Source: an uncultured Polymorphobacter sp.
GTDB taxonomy: Bacteria; Pseudomonadota; Alphaproteobacteria; Sphingomonadales; Sphingomonadaceae
Assembly: GCA_937871645.1 (NCBI GenBank)
Contig: CALMPZ010000444.1
Span: 1-5,660 of the forward strand
Direction: 5' to 3'
DNA: 5,660 nt
Part shown: positions 1 to 5,613 of the stretch, in pieces
How the letters are laid out: each line of letters begins with the position of its first letter
How positions within the stretch are numbered: the first letter of the stretch is position 1
Notes under the pieces: generated by a model
The model's database searches: none
Seen by the model: the letters and a program-made list of their open reading frames with translations, nothing else
What the model was told of the DNA's origin: nothing
Position numbers and translations under genes: made by a program

Positions 1-335
1 CCCATCAGCACGCCGGCGCGGTAGCGTTCTTCCTCGCTCATGTCGGTCAGCCCGGCGTCTTCGAGCGCCTGTGACGCGGCATCGATGCCGTAGATGATGA
101 ACGGATCGACCTGGCGCTGGACCTTGTGGTCGACGCGGAGGTCGGCGTCGAAGGTCTCGCCGCTGCCGTCGCCGCGCAGCACTTCGCAGGCAATCGTGCA
201 GGCATAGTCGCTGGCGTCAAAGCGCGTGATCTGGCGGGCGCCGGATTTCGAGGCGAGGATGTTCGCCCAGGTGCGTTCGACGCTGGCCCCCAGCGGTGTG
301 ACCATGCCCAGTCCGGTTACGACGACGCGGCGCAT
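1..335 (-). CDS. fabF: 3-oxoacyl-ACP synthase II (FabF), N-terminal part only
   Basis: Beta-ketoacyl-ACP synthase II extends acyl-ACP by decarboxylative condensation with malonyl-ACP in the cytoplasmic FAS II pathway. Reading leftward from the ATG at 335, 111 codons are visible before the window ends. The protein opens MRRVVVTGLGMVTPLG, the standard start of the KAS II thiolase fold, and continues with a long stretch around residues 70-95 (DHKVQRQVDPFIIYGIDAAS, then QALEDAGL) typical of FabF. The catalytic Cys-His-His residues lie beyond the edge and cannot be checked. An AGGAAG Shine-Dalgarno lies about 6 bases before the ATG, which sets the start. It is the last visible gene of the fabD-fabG-acpP-fabF cluster, and the position after acpP is classical for fabF. 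FabB is less likely given this context. Confidence 0.95.
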   Translation of the reverse strand, partial: MRRVVVTGLGMVTPLGASVERTWANILASKSGARQITRFDASDYACTIACEVLRGDGSGETFDADLRVDHKVQRQVDPFIIYGIDAASQALEDAGLTDMSEEERYRAGVLM

Positions 336-355
336 TGGCGCTTCCTTTCGTTGGT

Positions 356-374
356 GGCGGCAACCCCTGCCGCC
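356..374 (-). promoter_or_regulatory. Small hairpin in the fabF 5' leader
   Basis: Perfect 6-bp inverted repeat GGCGGC/GCCGCC (356-361 with 369-374) around a 7-base loop, 7 bases upstream of the fabF Shine-Dalgarno region (341-349). It could be an mRNA-stabilising or translation-tuning stem, but short GC-rich stems also arise by chance in DNA of this composition. Confidence 0.25.
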
Positions 375-426
375 AGCGGGCGCTGCTTGGCCCTTAGTTC
401 ATACTGCCAGCGCTTACGGACAAGCG

Positions 427-464
427 CCAAACAAAACGGCTCCCCGGCGTGTGCGGAGAGCCGT
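427..464 (-). terminator. Probable intrinsic terminator or attenuator between acpP and fabF
   Basis: On the minus strand a perfect 7-bp stem ACGGCTC/GAGCCGT (464-458 with 442-436) can extend inward past one mismatch by two or three G-C pairs. It is followed at once by the T-rich run TTTTGTTT. It starts 44 bases downstream of the acpP stop codon. Ending most acpP transcripts here would give the short abundant ACP message usual in bacteria and leave fabF to partial read-through or its own promoter. A further 6-bp stem GCGCTT/AAGCGC (410-415 with 422-427) follows directly. The T-run is interrupted by a G, so termination may be incomplete. Confidence 0.6.
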
Positions 465-508
465 CTTGGCAGGTCGATGATCAAGCTGATCTTCCCGGCG
501 CGCGCGGC

Positions 509-748
509 TCAGGCCGCGGCGTTGGCCTCGATGAAGCCGATCGCGTCCTTGACGGTCAGGATCTTCTCGGCTGCATCGTCGGGGATTTCGACGCCGAATT
601 CTTCTTCGAACGCCATCACCAGCTCGACAGTGTCGAGGCTGTCGGCACCGAGATCGTCGATGAAGCTCGATTCGGTCGTGACCTTGTCGGCTTCGACGCC
701 GAGGTGCTCGACGACAATCTTCTTAACGCGGTCTGCGATGTCGCTCAT
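509..748 (-). CDS. acpP: Acyl carrier protein (AcpP)
   Basis: ACP carries growing fatty acyl chains as thioesters on a 4'-phosphopantetheine arm and is the shared substrate carrier of the neighbouring FabD, FabG and FabF. The product is 79 residues, the normal size. It has the universal attachment motif DLGADSLD at residues 32-39, with Ser37 as the modified serine, followed by the acidic recognition helix ([17 protein letters not shown]). The protein is strongly acidic, as expected. The start at the ATG ending at 748 follows a GGAAGGAA Shine-Dalgarno about 6 bases upstream and gives the canonical [12 protein letters not shown] opening. A reading frame open further upstream to 844 has no support as coding. 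The gene lies between fabG and fabF with non-coding gaps on both sides, which suggests separate control of this highly expressed gene. Confidence 0.98.
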   Translation of the reverse strand: MSDIADRVKKIVVEHLGVEADKVTTESSFIDDLGADSLDTVELVMAFEEEFGVEIPDDAAEKILTVKDAIGFIEANAAA

Positions 749-815
749 GTTGATTCCTTCCGAATATGACTGACCTTGGCTGGCGCCGCGGTGCCCCTGA
801 TTTGTGTCCCCCAAG

Positions 816-844
816 CCGATAGCCGCGCGCGCGCCTTGTGGCAA
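816..844 (-). promoter_or_regulatory. Candidate sigma-70-type promoter for acpP
   Basis: On the minus strand TTGCCA (844-839) lies 17 bases before TATCGG (821-816). The -35 box matches the housekeeping consensus at 4 of 6 positions and the -10 box only partly. It would start transcription near 809, giving an acpP leader of about 60 bases. The 130-base gap between fabG and acpP supports a separate promoter, but this particular match is only moderate. Confidence 0.35.
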
Positions 845-847
845 GTG

Positions 848-879
848 GCAGGGCGCAGCTTGGGGCGGTTCTGCCCTGC
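848..879 (-). promoter_or_regulatory. Inverted repeat just after fabG
   Basis: Seven-base arms GCAGGGC (848-854) and GCCCTGC (873-879) surround 18 bases immediately downstream of the fabG stop. There is no T-run after it on the minus strand, so it is not a classical intrinsic terminator. It could stabilise the 3' end of the fabD-fabG message or weaken read-through into acpP. Confidence 0.3.
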
Positions 880-1613
880 TAAATCATCGCCATCCCGCCG
901 TTGACGTGCAGCGTCTGGCCGGTGACATAGGCCGCCTCGCGCGACGCCAGATACACCACCGCAGCAGCGATATCGGCGCCTTCGCCCAGTCGGCCGGCGG
1001 GAATCCGTGCTGTCAGCGCTGCTTTCTGCGCTTCGGGCAGCACGTCGGTCATCGGCGAGGTGATGAACCCCGGCGCGACGCAGTTGACGGTGACGTTGCG
1101 GCTGGCGACTTCCTGCGCCAGCGCCTTCGACATGCCGATGAGCCCGGCCTTCGACGCGGCGTAGTTGACCTGCCCAGGGTTGCCCGTCACGCCGACGACC
1201 GAAGTCACCGAGATGATGCGACCGTGGCGCGCCTTCATCATCGGGCGCAGCGCGGCGCGGGCAAGGCGAAAAGCGGCCTCAAGGTTGACGCGGATGACGG
1301 TGTCCCATTCCTCGTCCTTCATGCGCATCGCGAGGTTGTCGCGCGTCACCCCGGCGTTGTTGACGAGGATGTCGAGCGACCCCAGCGCCTCGACGGCGCG
1401 GCCGACGAGGGCATCGACAGCGGCGCCGTCGGACAGGTCGCACGCCAGCACCACCGACCCGGGCAGTTCGGCGGCGAGCGCTTCGAGCGGTGCAACGCGC
1501 GTCCCCGACAGCGCGACGCGCGCGCCTTGTGCTGCAAGGCCGCGCGCGATGGCGGAACCCAGCCCGCCGCTGGCGCCGGTGACGAGCGCGGTCATGCCGG
1601 TCAAATCGAACAT
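879..1613 (-). CDS. fabG: 3-oxoacyl-ACP reductase (FabG)
   Basis: NADPH-dependent short-chain dehydrogenase that reduces 3-oxoacyl-ACP to 3-hydroxyacyl-ACP in each FAS II elongation cycle. With the start at 1613 the protein is 244 residues, the length of E. coli FabG. It has the Rossmann cofactor motif TGASGGLG at 12-19, NNAG at 85-88, structural Asn110, and the catalytic residues Ser138, Tyr151 and Lys155 (YAASK) at the same numbers as in the E. coli enzyme. The C-terminus VNGGMAMI is typical. A second ATG six bases upstream (1619) overlaps the fabD stop as ATGA. The AAAGGA ribosome site lies 2 bases from that ATG but 8 bases from the one at 1613, so 1613 is preferred. The gene is almost certainly co-transcribed and translationally coupled with fabD. 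Confidence 0.96.
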   Translation of the reverse strand: MFDLTGMTALVTGASGGLGSAIARGLAAQGARVALSGTRVAPLEALAAELPGSVVLACDLSDGAAVDALVGRAVEALGSLDILVNNAGVTRDNLAMRMKDEEWDTVIRVNLEAAFRLARAALRPMMKARHGRIISVTSVVGVTGNPGQVNYAASKAGLIGMSKALAQEVASRNVTVNCVAPGFITSPMTDVLPEAQKAALTARIPAGRLGEGADIAAAVVYLASREAAYVTGQTLHVNGGMAMI

Positions 1614-1615
1614 GG

Positions 1616-2551
1616 TCATAGTCCTTTCGCGAGAGCTTCGATGCTGTCCATGTCGCCGGCGTGGTCGACTTGCAGCTCGGGGGTGATGCGCTTGATCATC
1701 GGGCCGACGACCTTGCCGCCGAGTTCGACGAAGCATTCGGTGCCGAGTTCGGCCATCGCCAGCACCGATTCGCGCCAGCGCACCATGCCGGTGACCTGCT
1801 CGACCAGCAGCCCGCGGATGGTGTCGGCGTCGGTGACCGGTGCGGCAGTGACATTGGCGACCAGCGGCACGAACGGGCCGTTCAACGCGGCGGTGGCGAG
1901 CGCCGCCGCCATGGCATCGGCGGCGGGCTGCATCAGCGCGCAGTGGAACGGTGCCGACACCGGCAGCAGCATGCCGCGCTTGACGCCCAAGGTCTTCGCA
2001 ATCTCGATGGCGCGCTCGACCGCGGCCTTGTGGCCCGAAATGACGACCTGGCCCGGCGCATTGTCGTTGGCGACGGTGCAGGTTTCGCCCTGCGCGGCAT
2101 CACGCGCGGCAGCTTCGGCCTGTTCGATTGTCGCGCCGAGCAGCGCCGCCATCGCGCCGACGCCGACCGGCACGGCGGCCTGCATCGCGGTGCCGCGCAG
2201 CTTGAGCAGCCGCGCCGTGTCGGCAAGGCTCAGCGCACCCGCCGCGCACAGGGCGCTATATTCGCCGAGGCTGTGGCCCGCGACATAGGCGGCCTTGTCG
2301 GCCAGCCGGAACCCGTCGCTTTCGAGCACGCGCAGCACGGCGATGCTCAGCGCCATGATGGCGGGCTGGGCGTTGGCGGTGAGTTGCAGCGCGTCCTCGG
2401 GGCCGTCGAACATCAGCGCCGACAGCTTCTGGCCCAGCGCGTCATCGACTTCCTCGAACGTCGCGCGCGCCACCGGGCTGGCGGCGGCAAGCGCGCGCCC
2501 CATGCCAACGACCTGGCTGCCCTGCCCCGGAAACACAAAAGCCCTGCGCAT
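1616..2551 (-). CDS. fabD: Malonyl-CoA:ACP transacylase (FabD)
   Basis: Transfers malonyl from CoA to ACP, supplying the extender unit for every FAS II condensation. The 311-residue product is of normal size. Visible motifs are FPGQGSQ at 7-13 (oxyanion hole), the nucleophile motif GHSLGEYSA at 92-100 with Ser94, Arg119 (KLRG) that binds the malonyl carboxylate, His203 (APFHCALM) of the catalytic dyad, and Gln252. All are offset by about two from E. coli numbering. A GTG at 2554 lies directly before the ATG at 2551. The ATG is chosen because AAGGGGAG lies 6 bases upstream and MRRAFVFPGQGSQ is the usual opening. It is the first gene of the leftward fab cluster. Its stop codon lies next to the chosen fabG start and overlaps the alternative one. 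Confidence 0.97.
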   Translation of the reverse strand: MRRAFVFPGQGSQVVGMGRALAAASPVARATFEEVDDALGQKLSALMFDGPEDALQLTANAQPAIMALSIAVLRVLESDGFRLADKAAYVAGHSLGEYSALCAAGALSLADTARLLKLRGTAMQAAVPVGVGAMAALLGATIEQAEAAARDAAQGETCTVANDNAPGQVVISGHKAAVERAIEIAKTLGVKRGMLLPVSAPFHCALMQPAADAMAAALATAALNGPFVPLVANVTAAPVTDADTIRGLLVEQVTGMVRWRESVLAMAELGTECFVELGGKVVGPMIKRITPELQVDHAGDMDSIEALAKGL

Positions 2552-2559
2552 CACTCACT

Positions 2560-2569
2560 CCCCTTGGGG
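2560..2569 (-). promoter_or_regulatory. Palindrome covering the fabD ribosome-binding site
   Basis: CCCCTTGGGG is a perfect 10-base palindrome. In the fabD transcript the CCCC lies just before the AAGGGGAG Shine-Dalgarno and could pair with it, though only as a short three-pair hairpin. This may slightly limit fabD translation; chance is a fair alternative. Confidence 0.25.
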
Positions 2570-2610
2570 CCTGTTGCGGCGACCCCGTCCCGTTGTTTTC
2601 GTCACCGCGC

Positions 2611-2638
2611 GATTAGGCAATCGGCCCGCCGCTGGCAA
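2611..2638 (-). promoter_or_regulatory. Candidate promoter for the fab cluster
   Basis: On the minus strand TTGCCA (2638-2633) lies 16 bases before CTAATC (2616-2611). The -35 box is identical to the one proposed for acpP. Transcription would begin near 2604, leaving a leader of roughly 50 bases. An imperfect 8-bp stem (2576-2583 with 2601-2608) lies in or at the edge of that leader. The -10 match is weak, so this rests mainly on position upstream of the first gene. Confidence 0.3.
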
Positions 2639-2802
2639 CAATCGTGCGGCTTGGGCAACATTGTTCCCTTAACGCGCCGGTCGACATTCTGCCATTTGGG
2701 TTTGCGCGCGGCGAATGATTCGATAATGTCGCCTCGTTCATCAACCGGCCACACGCGGGCGGGTAGAGTCGTTTTGTCTTTTTCAAACCCAAGAGGATCA
2801 TC

Positions 2803-3924
2803 ATGAAGTCTGTCATGCAACGTATCGCTGCCCGGGCCTCGCTCGCCGGCGTGCTCGCCGCGCTGGTCGTCGCTGCACCGGGTGCCGCTGCCGTTTCGTC
2901 AGCGGTCGGCAAGCCGTTGCAGTCGGCCGCCGCTGCCGCCAAGGCCGGCAACACCGGCGCCGCGATCAAGGCTGTCGATCAGGCGCGCGCGGCTGCCAAG
3001 ACCGATGAAGAACGCCGCAAGGTCGCCGAGATGGCGGGCTATGTCTACACCCGCGCCGGCCAGTACGGCAAAGCCGCGGCCGAGCTCGAAAGCATCGGCG
3101 CGCCCGCCACGCAGCTGGCGCCGCTGTATTACCAGGCCGGCCAGTATGACAAGGCAATCGCGGCCGCCAAGCGCGGCGGCGGCGAAGGCATGCAGGTCAT
3201 CATCGCGCAGTCGTATCTGAAGACCGGGCGTTCGAAGGACGCGGTTGTCGCCTATCAGAACCTGATCCGCACAGCTGGCCCCAAGCCGGCGTATCTGGGG
3301 AGCCTTGCCGCCGCGCAGTACAAGTCGGGCGACAAGGCGGGCTATCTCGCCACCACGACCAAGCTCATCAAGGTCGATTCGAGCCCCGAACGCTGGAAGG
3401 CGCTGCTCACCAACTTCATGCAGACGTCGATGCGCCCCGAAGCGCGCCTCGCCAGCTTCTACCTGATGCAGCAGACCGGCGCGATCGACCGTCCGGTCGA
3501 CTGGCTCGATTTCGGCAAGCTGGCGATCGTCAACAACCAGCCCGGCACTGCGGTTGCCGTGCTGCCCAAGGCCGGCGACCTCAGCGGCGATCCGATGAGC
3601 GCCAAGCTGATGTCCGCGGCCACAACGCGCGCCGCACCGGCGCTCGCCGCCGCCCCCAAGCAGGCTGCCAGCCCGGCGACCGCGCTGCAGGCGGGTAACG
3701 CCTTCCTCGGTGCCGGCCAGTATCCGCAGGCCGCCGCTGCGTTCGCCACCGCCGCCAAGGCCGGTGGCACGACCGCCGACCAGGCGCGCCTGTATGGCGG
3801 CATCGCGCTGGTCAAGGCCGGCAACATGGGTGCTGCCAAGGCGCAGTTCGCCGCAGTCGATGCCAAGAGCTATTTGAAGGATGTCGCCGACCTGTGGGCG
3901 CTTTACGTTTCGACCAAGGGCTAA
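2803..3924 (+). CDS. Exported tetratricopeptide-repeat protein of unknown function
   Basis: A 373-residue protein with a clear Sec signal peptide: basic start (MKSVMQRIAARAS), hydrophobic core LAGVLAALVVAA and a likely cleavage after APGAAA near residue 30. It should act in the periplasm or outside the inner membrane, and no further membrane segment is evident. The mature part is rich in Ala, Gly and Lys and forms helix-turn-helix units of TPR type: about 76-100 (YTRAGQYGKAAAEL), 104-126 (YYQAGQYDKAIAAA), 132-156, 163-190, 295-320 (FLGAGQYPQAAAAF) and 329-351. An Ala/Pro-rich segment at 275-293 looks like a linker between two TPR blocks. No catalytic domain is recognisable, so a scaffold or protein-binding role is the only safe inference. 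The start is set by AGAGGA five bases upstream; a second ATG at 2815 is too far from it. It stands alone, divergent from fabD and ended by its own terminator. Confidence 0.88.
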   Translation: MKSVMQRIAARASLAGVLAALVVAAPGAAAVSSAVGKPLQSAAAAAKAGNTGAAIKAVDQARAAAKTDEERRKVAEMAGYVYTRAGQYGKAAAELESIGAPATQLAPLYYQAGQYDKAIAAAKRGGGEGMQVIIAQSYLKTGRSKDAVVAYQNLIRTAGPKPAYLGSLAAAQYKSGDKAGYLATTTKLIKVDSSPERWKALLTNFMQTSMRPEARLASFYLMQQTGAIDRPVDWLDFGKLAIVNNQPGTAVAVLPKAGDLSGDPMSAKLMSAATTRAAPALAAAPKQAASPATALQAGNAFLGAGQYPQAAAAFATAAKAGGTTADQARLYGGIALVKAGNMGAAKAQFAAVDAKSYLKDVADLWALYVSTKG

Positions 3925-3935
3925 GCCCGACGAGC

Positions 3936-3968
3936 CCGCGCCCGAGACCACTTGCGTTTCGGGCGCGG
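3936..3968 (+). terminator. Long hairpin after the TPR gene, without a T-run
   Basis: Ten perfect pairs CCGCGCCCGA/TCGGGCGCGG (3936-3945 with 3959-3968) extend inward by G-U, A-U and C-G to a 13-pair stem with a 7-base loop. It begins 12 bases after the stop codon. The bases that follow (TTCTGACAAA) are not a proper T-run, so it more likely protects the mRNA 3' end or pauses polymerase before the second hairpin. Confidence 0.55.
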
Positions 3969-3990
3969 TTCTGACAAAGAGCATCGCGAC

Positions 3991-4022
3991 GACGGCGGGG
4001 CCTTGGCTCCGCCGTTGTTTTT
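3991..4022 (+). terminator. Intrinsic terminator of the TPR gene
   Basis: Stem ACGGCGGGGC/GCTCCGCCGT (3992-4001 with 4006-4015, one G-U pair) with a four-base CTTG loop, followed by TTGTTTTT. This is a textbook Rho-independent terminator on the plus strand. It isolates the TPR gene from rpsF and implies that the ribosomal operon has its own promoter. Confidence 0.82.
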
Positions 4023-4058
4023 CGCATCCTGCGCAAGCTGGTTGCGAAATCGAAGAAA

Positions 4059-4097
4059 GCCGGAGGGGCGTCGGATTGTCCGCCGTCAGCGATCGGC
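4059..4097 (+). promoter_or_regulatory. Structured rpsF leader, candidate S6:S18 autoregulatory site
   Basis: Directly before the rpsF ribosome site (AAAGGAGA, 4099-4106) the leader can form an outer stem GCCGG/TCGGC (4059-4063 with 4093-4097) and one of two inner stems. These are GGCG/CGCC (4067-4070 with 4081-4084) or CGGA/TCCG (4072-4075 with 4079-4082), the second leaving CCG at 4083-4085 unpaired. In many bacteria the S6:S18 complex represses its own operon by binding an rpsF leader hairpin with an exposed CCG. Position and composition fit that idea, but the fold was drawn by eye and alternative pairings exist. Confidence 0.35.
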
Positions 4098-4113
4098 CAA
4101 AGGAGAGTATTTC

Positions 4114-4623
4114 ATGCCGTTTTACGAGCATGTCTTCCTTGCGCGTCAGGACCTGGCAACTGCCCAGGTCGAAGCGTTGACGGAAGGCTTCAGCAAAATC
4201 ATTACCGATGGCAATGGCCGCGTCGCCAAGAACGAATATTGGGGCCTGCGCTCGATCGCCTATCGCATCAAGAAGAACCGCAAGGCACATTATGTGCAGC
4301 TCGACATCGACGCGCCCGCCGCGGCGATCGCCGAACTCGAGCGCCAGATCGGCCTCAGCGAAGATGTCCTGCGCTACATGACCGTCCGTGTCGACGAACT
4401 CGAAGCCGGCCCGTCGGCGATGATGCGCCGTTCGGAACGCAGCGAGCGCGACGGCCCCCGTGGCGGTGACCGTGGCGAGCGCGGCGGCTTCGGCGGCGAA
4501 CGCGAAGGTCGCAGCTTCGGCGGTGACCGTCCCGATCGCGGCGACCGTGGTGACCGCGCCCCGCGTGGTGACGGTGCCAATTCCGGTGAACGCGGCGGCG
4601 GTTTCCGCCCGCGCGCCGCTTAA
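4114..4623 (+). CDS. rpsF: Small ribosomal subunit protein bS6 with Arg/Gly-rich tail
   Basis: S6 binds the platform of the 30S subunit as a heterodimer with S18, encoded by the next gene. Residues 1-95 are a complete S6 ferredoxin-like domain: [14 protein letters not shown], then [22 protein letters not shown] at about 39-60, then [16 protein letters not shown] near 79-94. The start is fixed by AAAGGAGA seven bases upstream. The protein is 169 residues, longer than E. coli S6. The excess is a low-complexity tail from about residue 105 to the end with 17 Arg and 19 Gly in 65 positions, including repeated GGDR, RGDR and RGG units. It is probably disordered, and the underlying DNA has repeated GGTGACCGT-like units. 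The reading frame stays open to a stop 15 bases before rpsR. Confidence 0.96.
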   Translation: MPFYEHVFLARQDLATAQVEALTEGFSKIITDGNGRVAKNEYWGLRSIAYRIKKNRKAHYVQLDIDAPAAAIAELERQIGLSEDVLRYMTVRVDELEAGPSAMMRRSERSERDGPRGGDRGERGGFGGEREGRSFGGDRPDRGDRGDRAPRGDGANSGERGGGFRPRAA

Positions 4624-4638
4624 GAAAGGACCTTAGAC

Positions 4639-4863
4639 ATGGGTCGCCCCTTCTTCCGTCGTCGCAAGAGCTGCCCGTTCTCGGGTGCCGATGCGCCCAA
4701 GATCGATTACAAGGACGTCCGCCTGCTTCAGGGCTTCGTCTCCGAGCGCGGCAAGATCGTTCCGTCGCGCATCACCGCCGTTTCGGGCAAAAAGCAGCGT
4801 GAGCTGGCACAGGCGATCAAGCGCGCCCGCCACCTCGGCCTGCTGCCCTTCCTCGTCAAGTAA
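4639..4863 (+). CDS. rpsR: Small ribosomal subunit protein bS18
   Basis: S18 pairs with S6 on the 30S platform and contacts 16S rRNA. The product has 74 residues, normal for the family. It shows the basic N-terminus [16 protein letters not shown], then [20 protein letters not shown] at about 21-40, and the family signature [20 protein letters not shown] at 42-61 followed by [10 protein letters not shown]. Only one cysteine (Cys12) is present, so it is not the zinc-binding form of S18. An AAAGGA ribosome site lies 8 bases before the ATG. The gap to rpsF is 15 bases, with no priB as found in enterobacteria, and rplI follows after 11 bases, so all three are one operon. Confidence 0.97.
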   Translation: MGRPFFRRRKSCPFSGADAPKIDYKDVRLLQGFVSERGKIVPSRITAVSGKKQRELAQAIKRARHLGLLPFLVK

Positions 4864-4874
4864 GGAGAGTAGCA

Positions 4875-5483
4875 ATGGATGTCATTCTGCTCGAACGCGT
4901 CGAAAAGCTCGGCAACATCGGCGAGATCGTTTCGGTCAAGCCCGGCTTCGCACGCAACTTCCTGCTGCCGCGCAACAAGGCGTTGCGCGCTTCGGAAGCC
5001 AACAAGAAGCGCTTTGAAGCCAATCGTGCCAACATCGAGGCCGAGAACGCGATGAAGCGCGACCACGCCATCGAAGATTCGAAGGCAGTCGAAGGCAAGT
5101 CGGTCATTCTGATCCGCCAGGCATCGAACACCGGTCAGCTCTATGGTTCGGTCGCCACGCGCGACCTCGCCGAAGCGTTGAGCGAAGACGGCGCCAAGGT
5201 CAGCCGCAGCCAGATCATCCTTGATCGTCCGATCAAGGCGCTCGGGCTGTACGAAGTCCGCGTCGCGCTGCACCCCGAAGTGTCGGTGACCATCAAGGTC
5301 AACATCGCCCGTTCGCCCGAAGAAGCCGAACTGCAGGCCAAGGGCGTCGATGTCACCGCCGACATGTTCGAACGCGACAACGCCGGCTTCACCGAAGCCT
5401 ATGATCCCAACGCCGAACCCGGCCTCGCGACCGACGAAGTCATCGCAGCCGAAATCGTCGAAGAAGACACCGCCGAAGACTAG
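4875..5483 (+). CDS. rplI: Large ribosomal subunit protein bL9 with acidic C-terminal extension
   Basis: L9 binds 23S rRNA near the L1 stalk and helps maintain reading frame and control between neighbouring ribosomes. Residues 1-40 form the rRNA-binding N-domain with the signature [20 protein letters not shown] at 13-32. Residues 41-75 form the connecting helix, and about 76-147 the C-domain ([19 protein letters not shown] at 84-102). The protein is 202 residues against about 149 in E. coli. The extra ~55 residues hold 18 Asp/Glu and only 3 Arg/Lys and end in [10 protein letters not shown]. The ribosome site AAGGAGAG overlaps the rpsR stop codon, which points to translational coupling. It is the last gene before the operon terminator. 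Confidence 0.97.
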   Translation: MDVILLERVEKLGNIGEIVSVKPGFARNFLLPRNKALRASEANKKRFEANRANIEAENAMKRDHAIEDSKAVEGKSVILIRQASNTGQLYGSVATRDLAEALSEDGAKVSRSQIILDRPIKALGLYEVRVALHPEVSVTIKVNIARSPEEAELQAKGVDVTADMFERDNAGFTEAYDPNAEPGLATDEVIAAEIVEEDTAED

Positions 5484-5504
5484 TCTTCGCGGGCATACGC
5501 ATTG

Positions 5505-5543
5505 AAAAATGCCGGTGCGGTTTCGACCGCACCGGCATTTTTT
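5505..5543 (+). terminator. Strong terminator of the rpsF-rpsR-rplI operon, probably bidirectional
   Basis: A 17-pair perfect stem (5505-5521 with 5526-5542) has core TGCCGGTGCGGT/ACCGCACCGGCA, a TTCG tetraloop, five A on the left and six T on the right. The T-run after the hairpin ends the plus-strand operon. The A-run before it gives the same arrangement on the minus strand, so it can also stop transcription arriving from the right. It starts 21 bases after the rplI stop. Confidence 0.92.
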
Positions 5544-5565
5544 GTGGGATTTGCCAGAGATTGAA

Positions 5566-5600
5566 GAGCCTCCGGCGGGCAGGCCTGAGGCCTGCACCCA
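5566..5600. repeat. GC-rich palindromic intergenic element
   Basis: The segment starts AGCCTCCGGCGGGCAGG and contains the near-perfect palindrome GCAGGCCT-G-AGGCCTGC (5579-5586 and 5588-5595, one central base), then ACCCA. It looks like a dispersed intergenic palindrome of the type frequent in Sphingomonadales. Only one copy is in this window, so its repetitive nature is inferred from memory of similar sequences. Confidence 0.4.
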
Positions 5601-5613
5601 TTTGAAAACATTG

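Noticed and set aside
126..773. Plus-strand open frames opposite fabF and acpP
   Set aside because: They are antisense to recognised genes and span the acpP-fabF terminator; no family resemblance.
2696..2727. Promoter for the TPR gene using TTGGGT or TTTGCG with GATAAT (2722-2727)
   Set aside because: GATAAT is a fair -10 box, but the available -35 boxes give spacers of 20 or 15 bases, so I do not call it.
804..2806. Long plus-strand open frames (804-2288 and 1661-2806) opposite fabG and fabD
   Set aside because: They are antisense to genes with full catalytic motifs. Their products are low-complexity Arg/His/Gly or Ser/Ala sequences typical of mirror frames in high-GC DNA, and no ribosome site precedes them.
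2602..2820. 72-residue minus-strand frame in the fabD/TPR divergent region
   Set aside because: No ribosome site, spans the likely promoter region of both genes, and the product resembles nothing recognisable.
3971..3999. rpsF promoter with -35 CTGACA (3971-3976)
   Set aside because: The -35 box is good, but the bases 16-18 downstream are GC-rich terminator stem with no -10 box. I could not place the rpsF promoter.
2899..4290. 463-residue minus-strand open frame opposite the TPR gene and rpsF
   Set aside because: It crosses two convincing plus-strand genes and a terminator, and its composition is that of an antisense shadow.
4450..4590. Tandem repeats suggesting a CRISPR or minisatellite
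   Set aside because: The GGTGACCGT-like units are short, irregular and in frame with S6; they encode its Arg/Gly tail and have no spacer structure.
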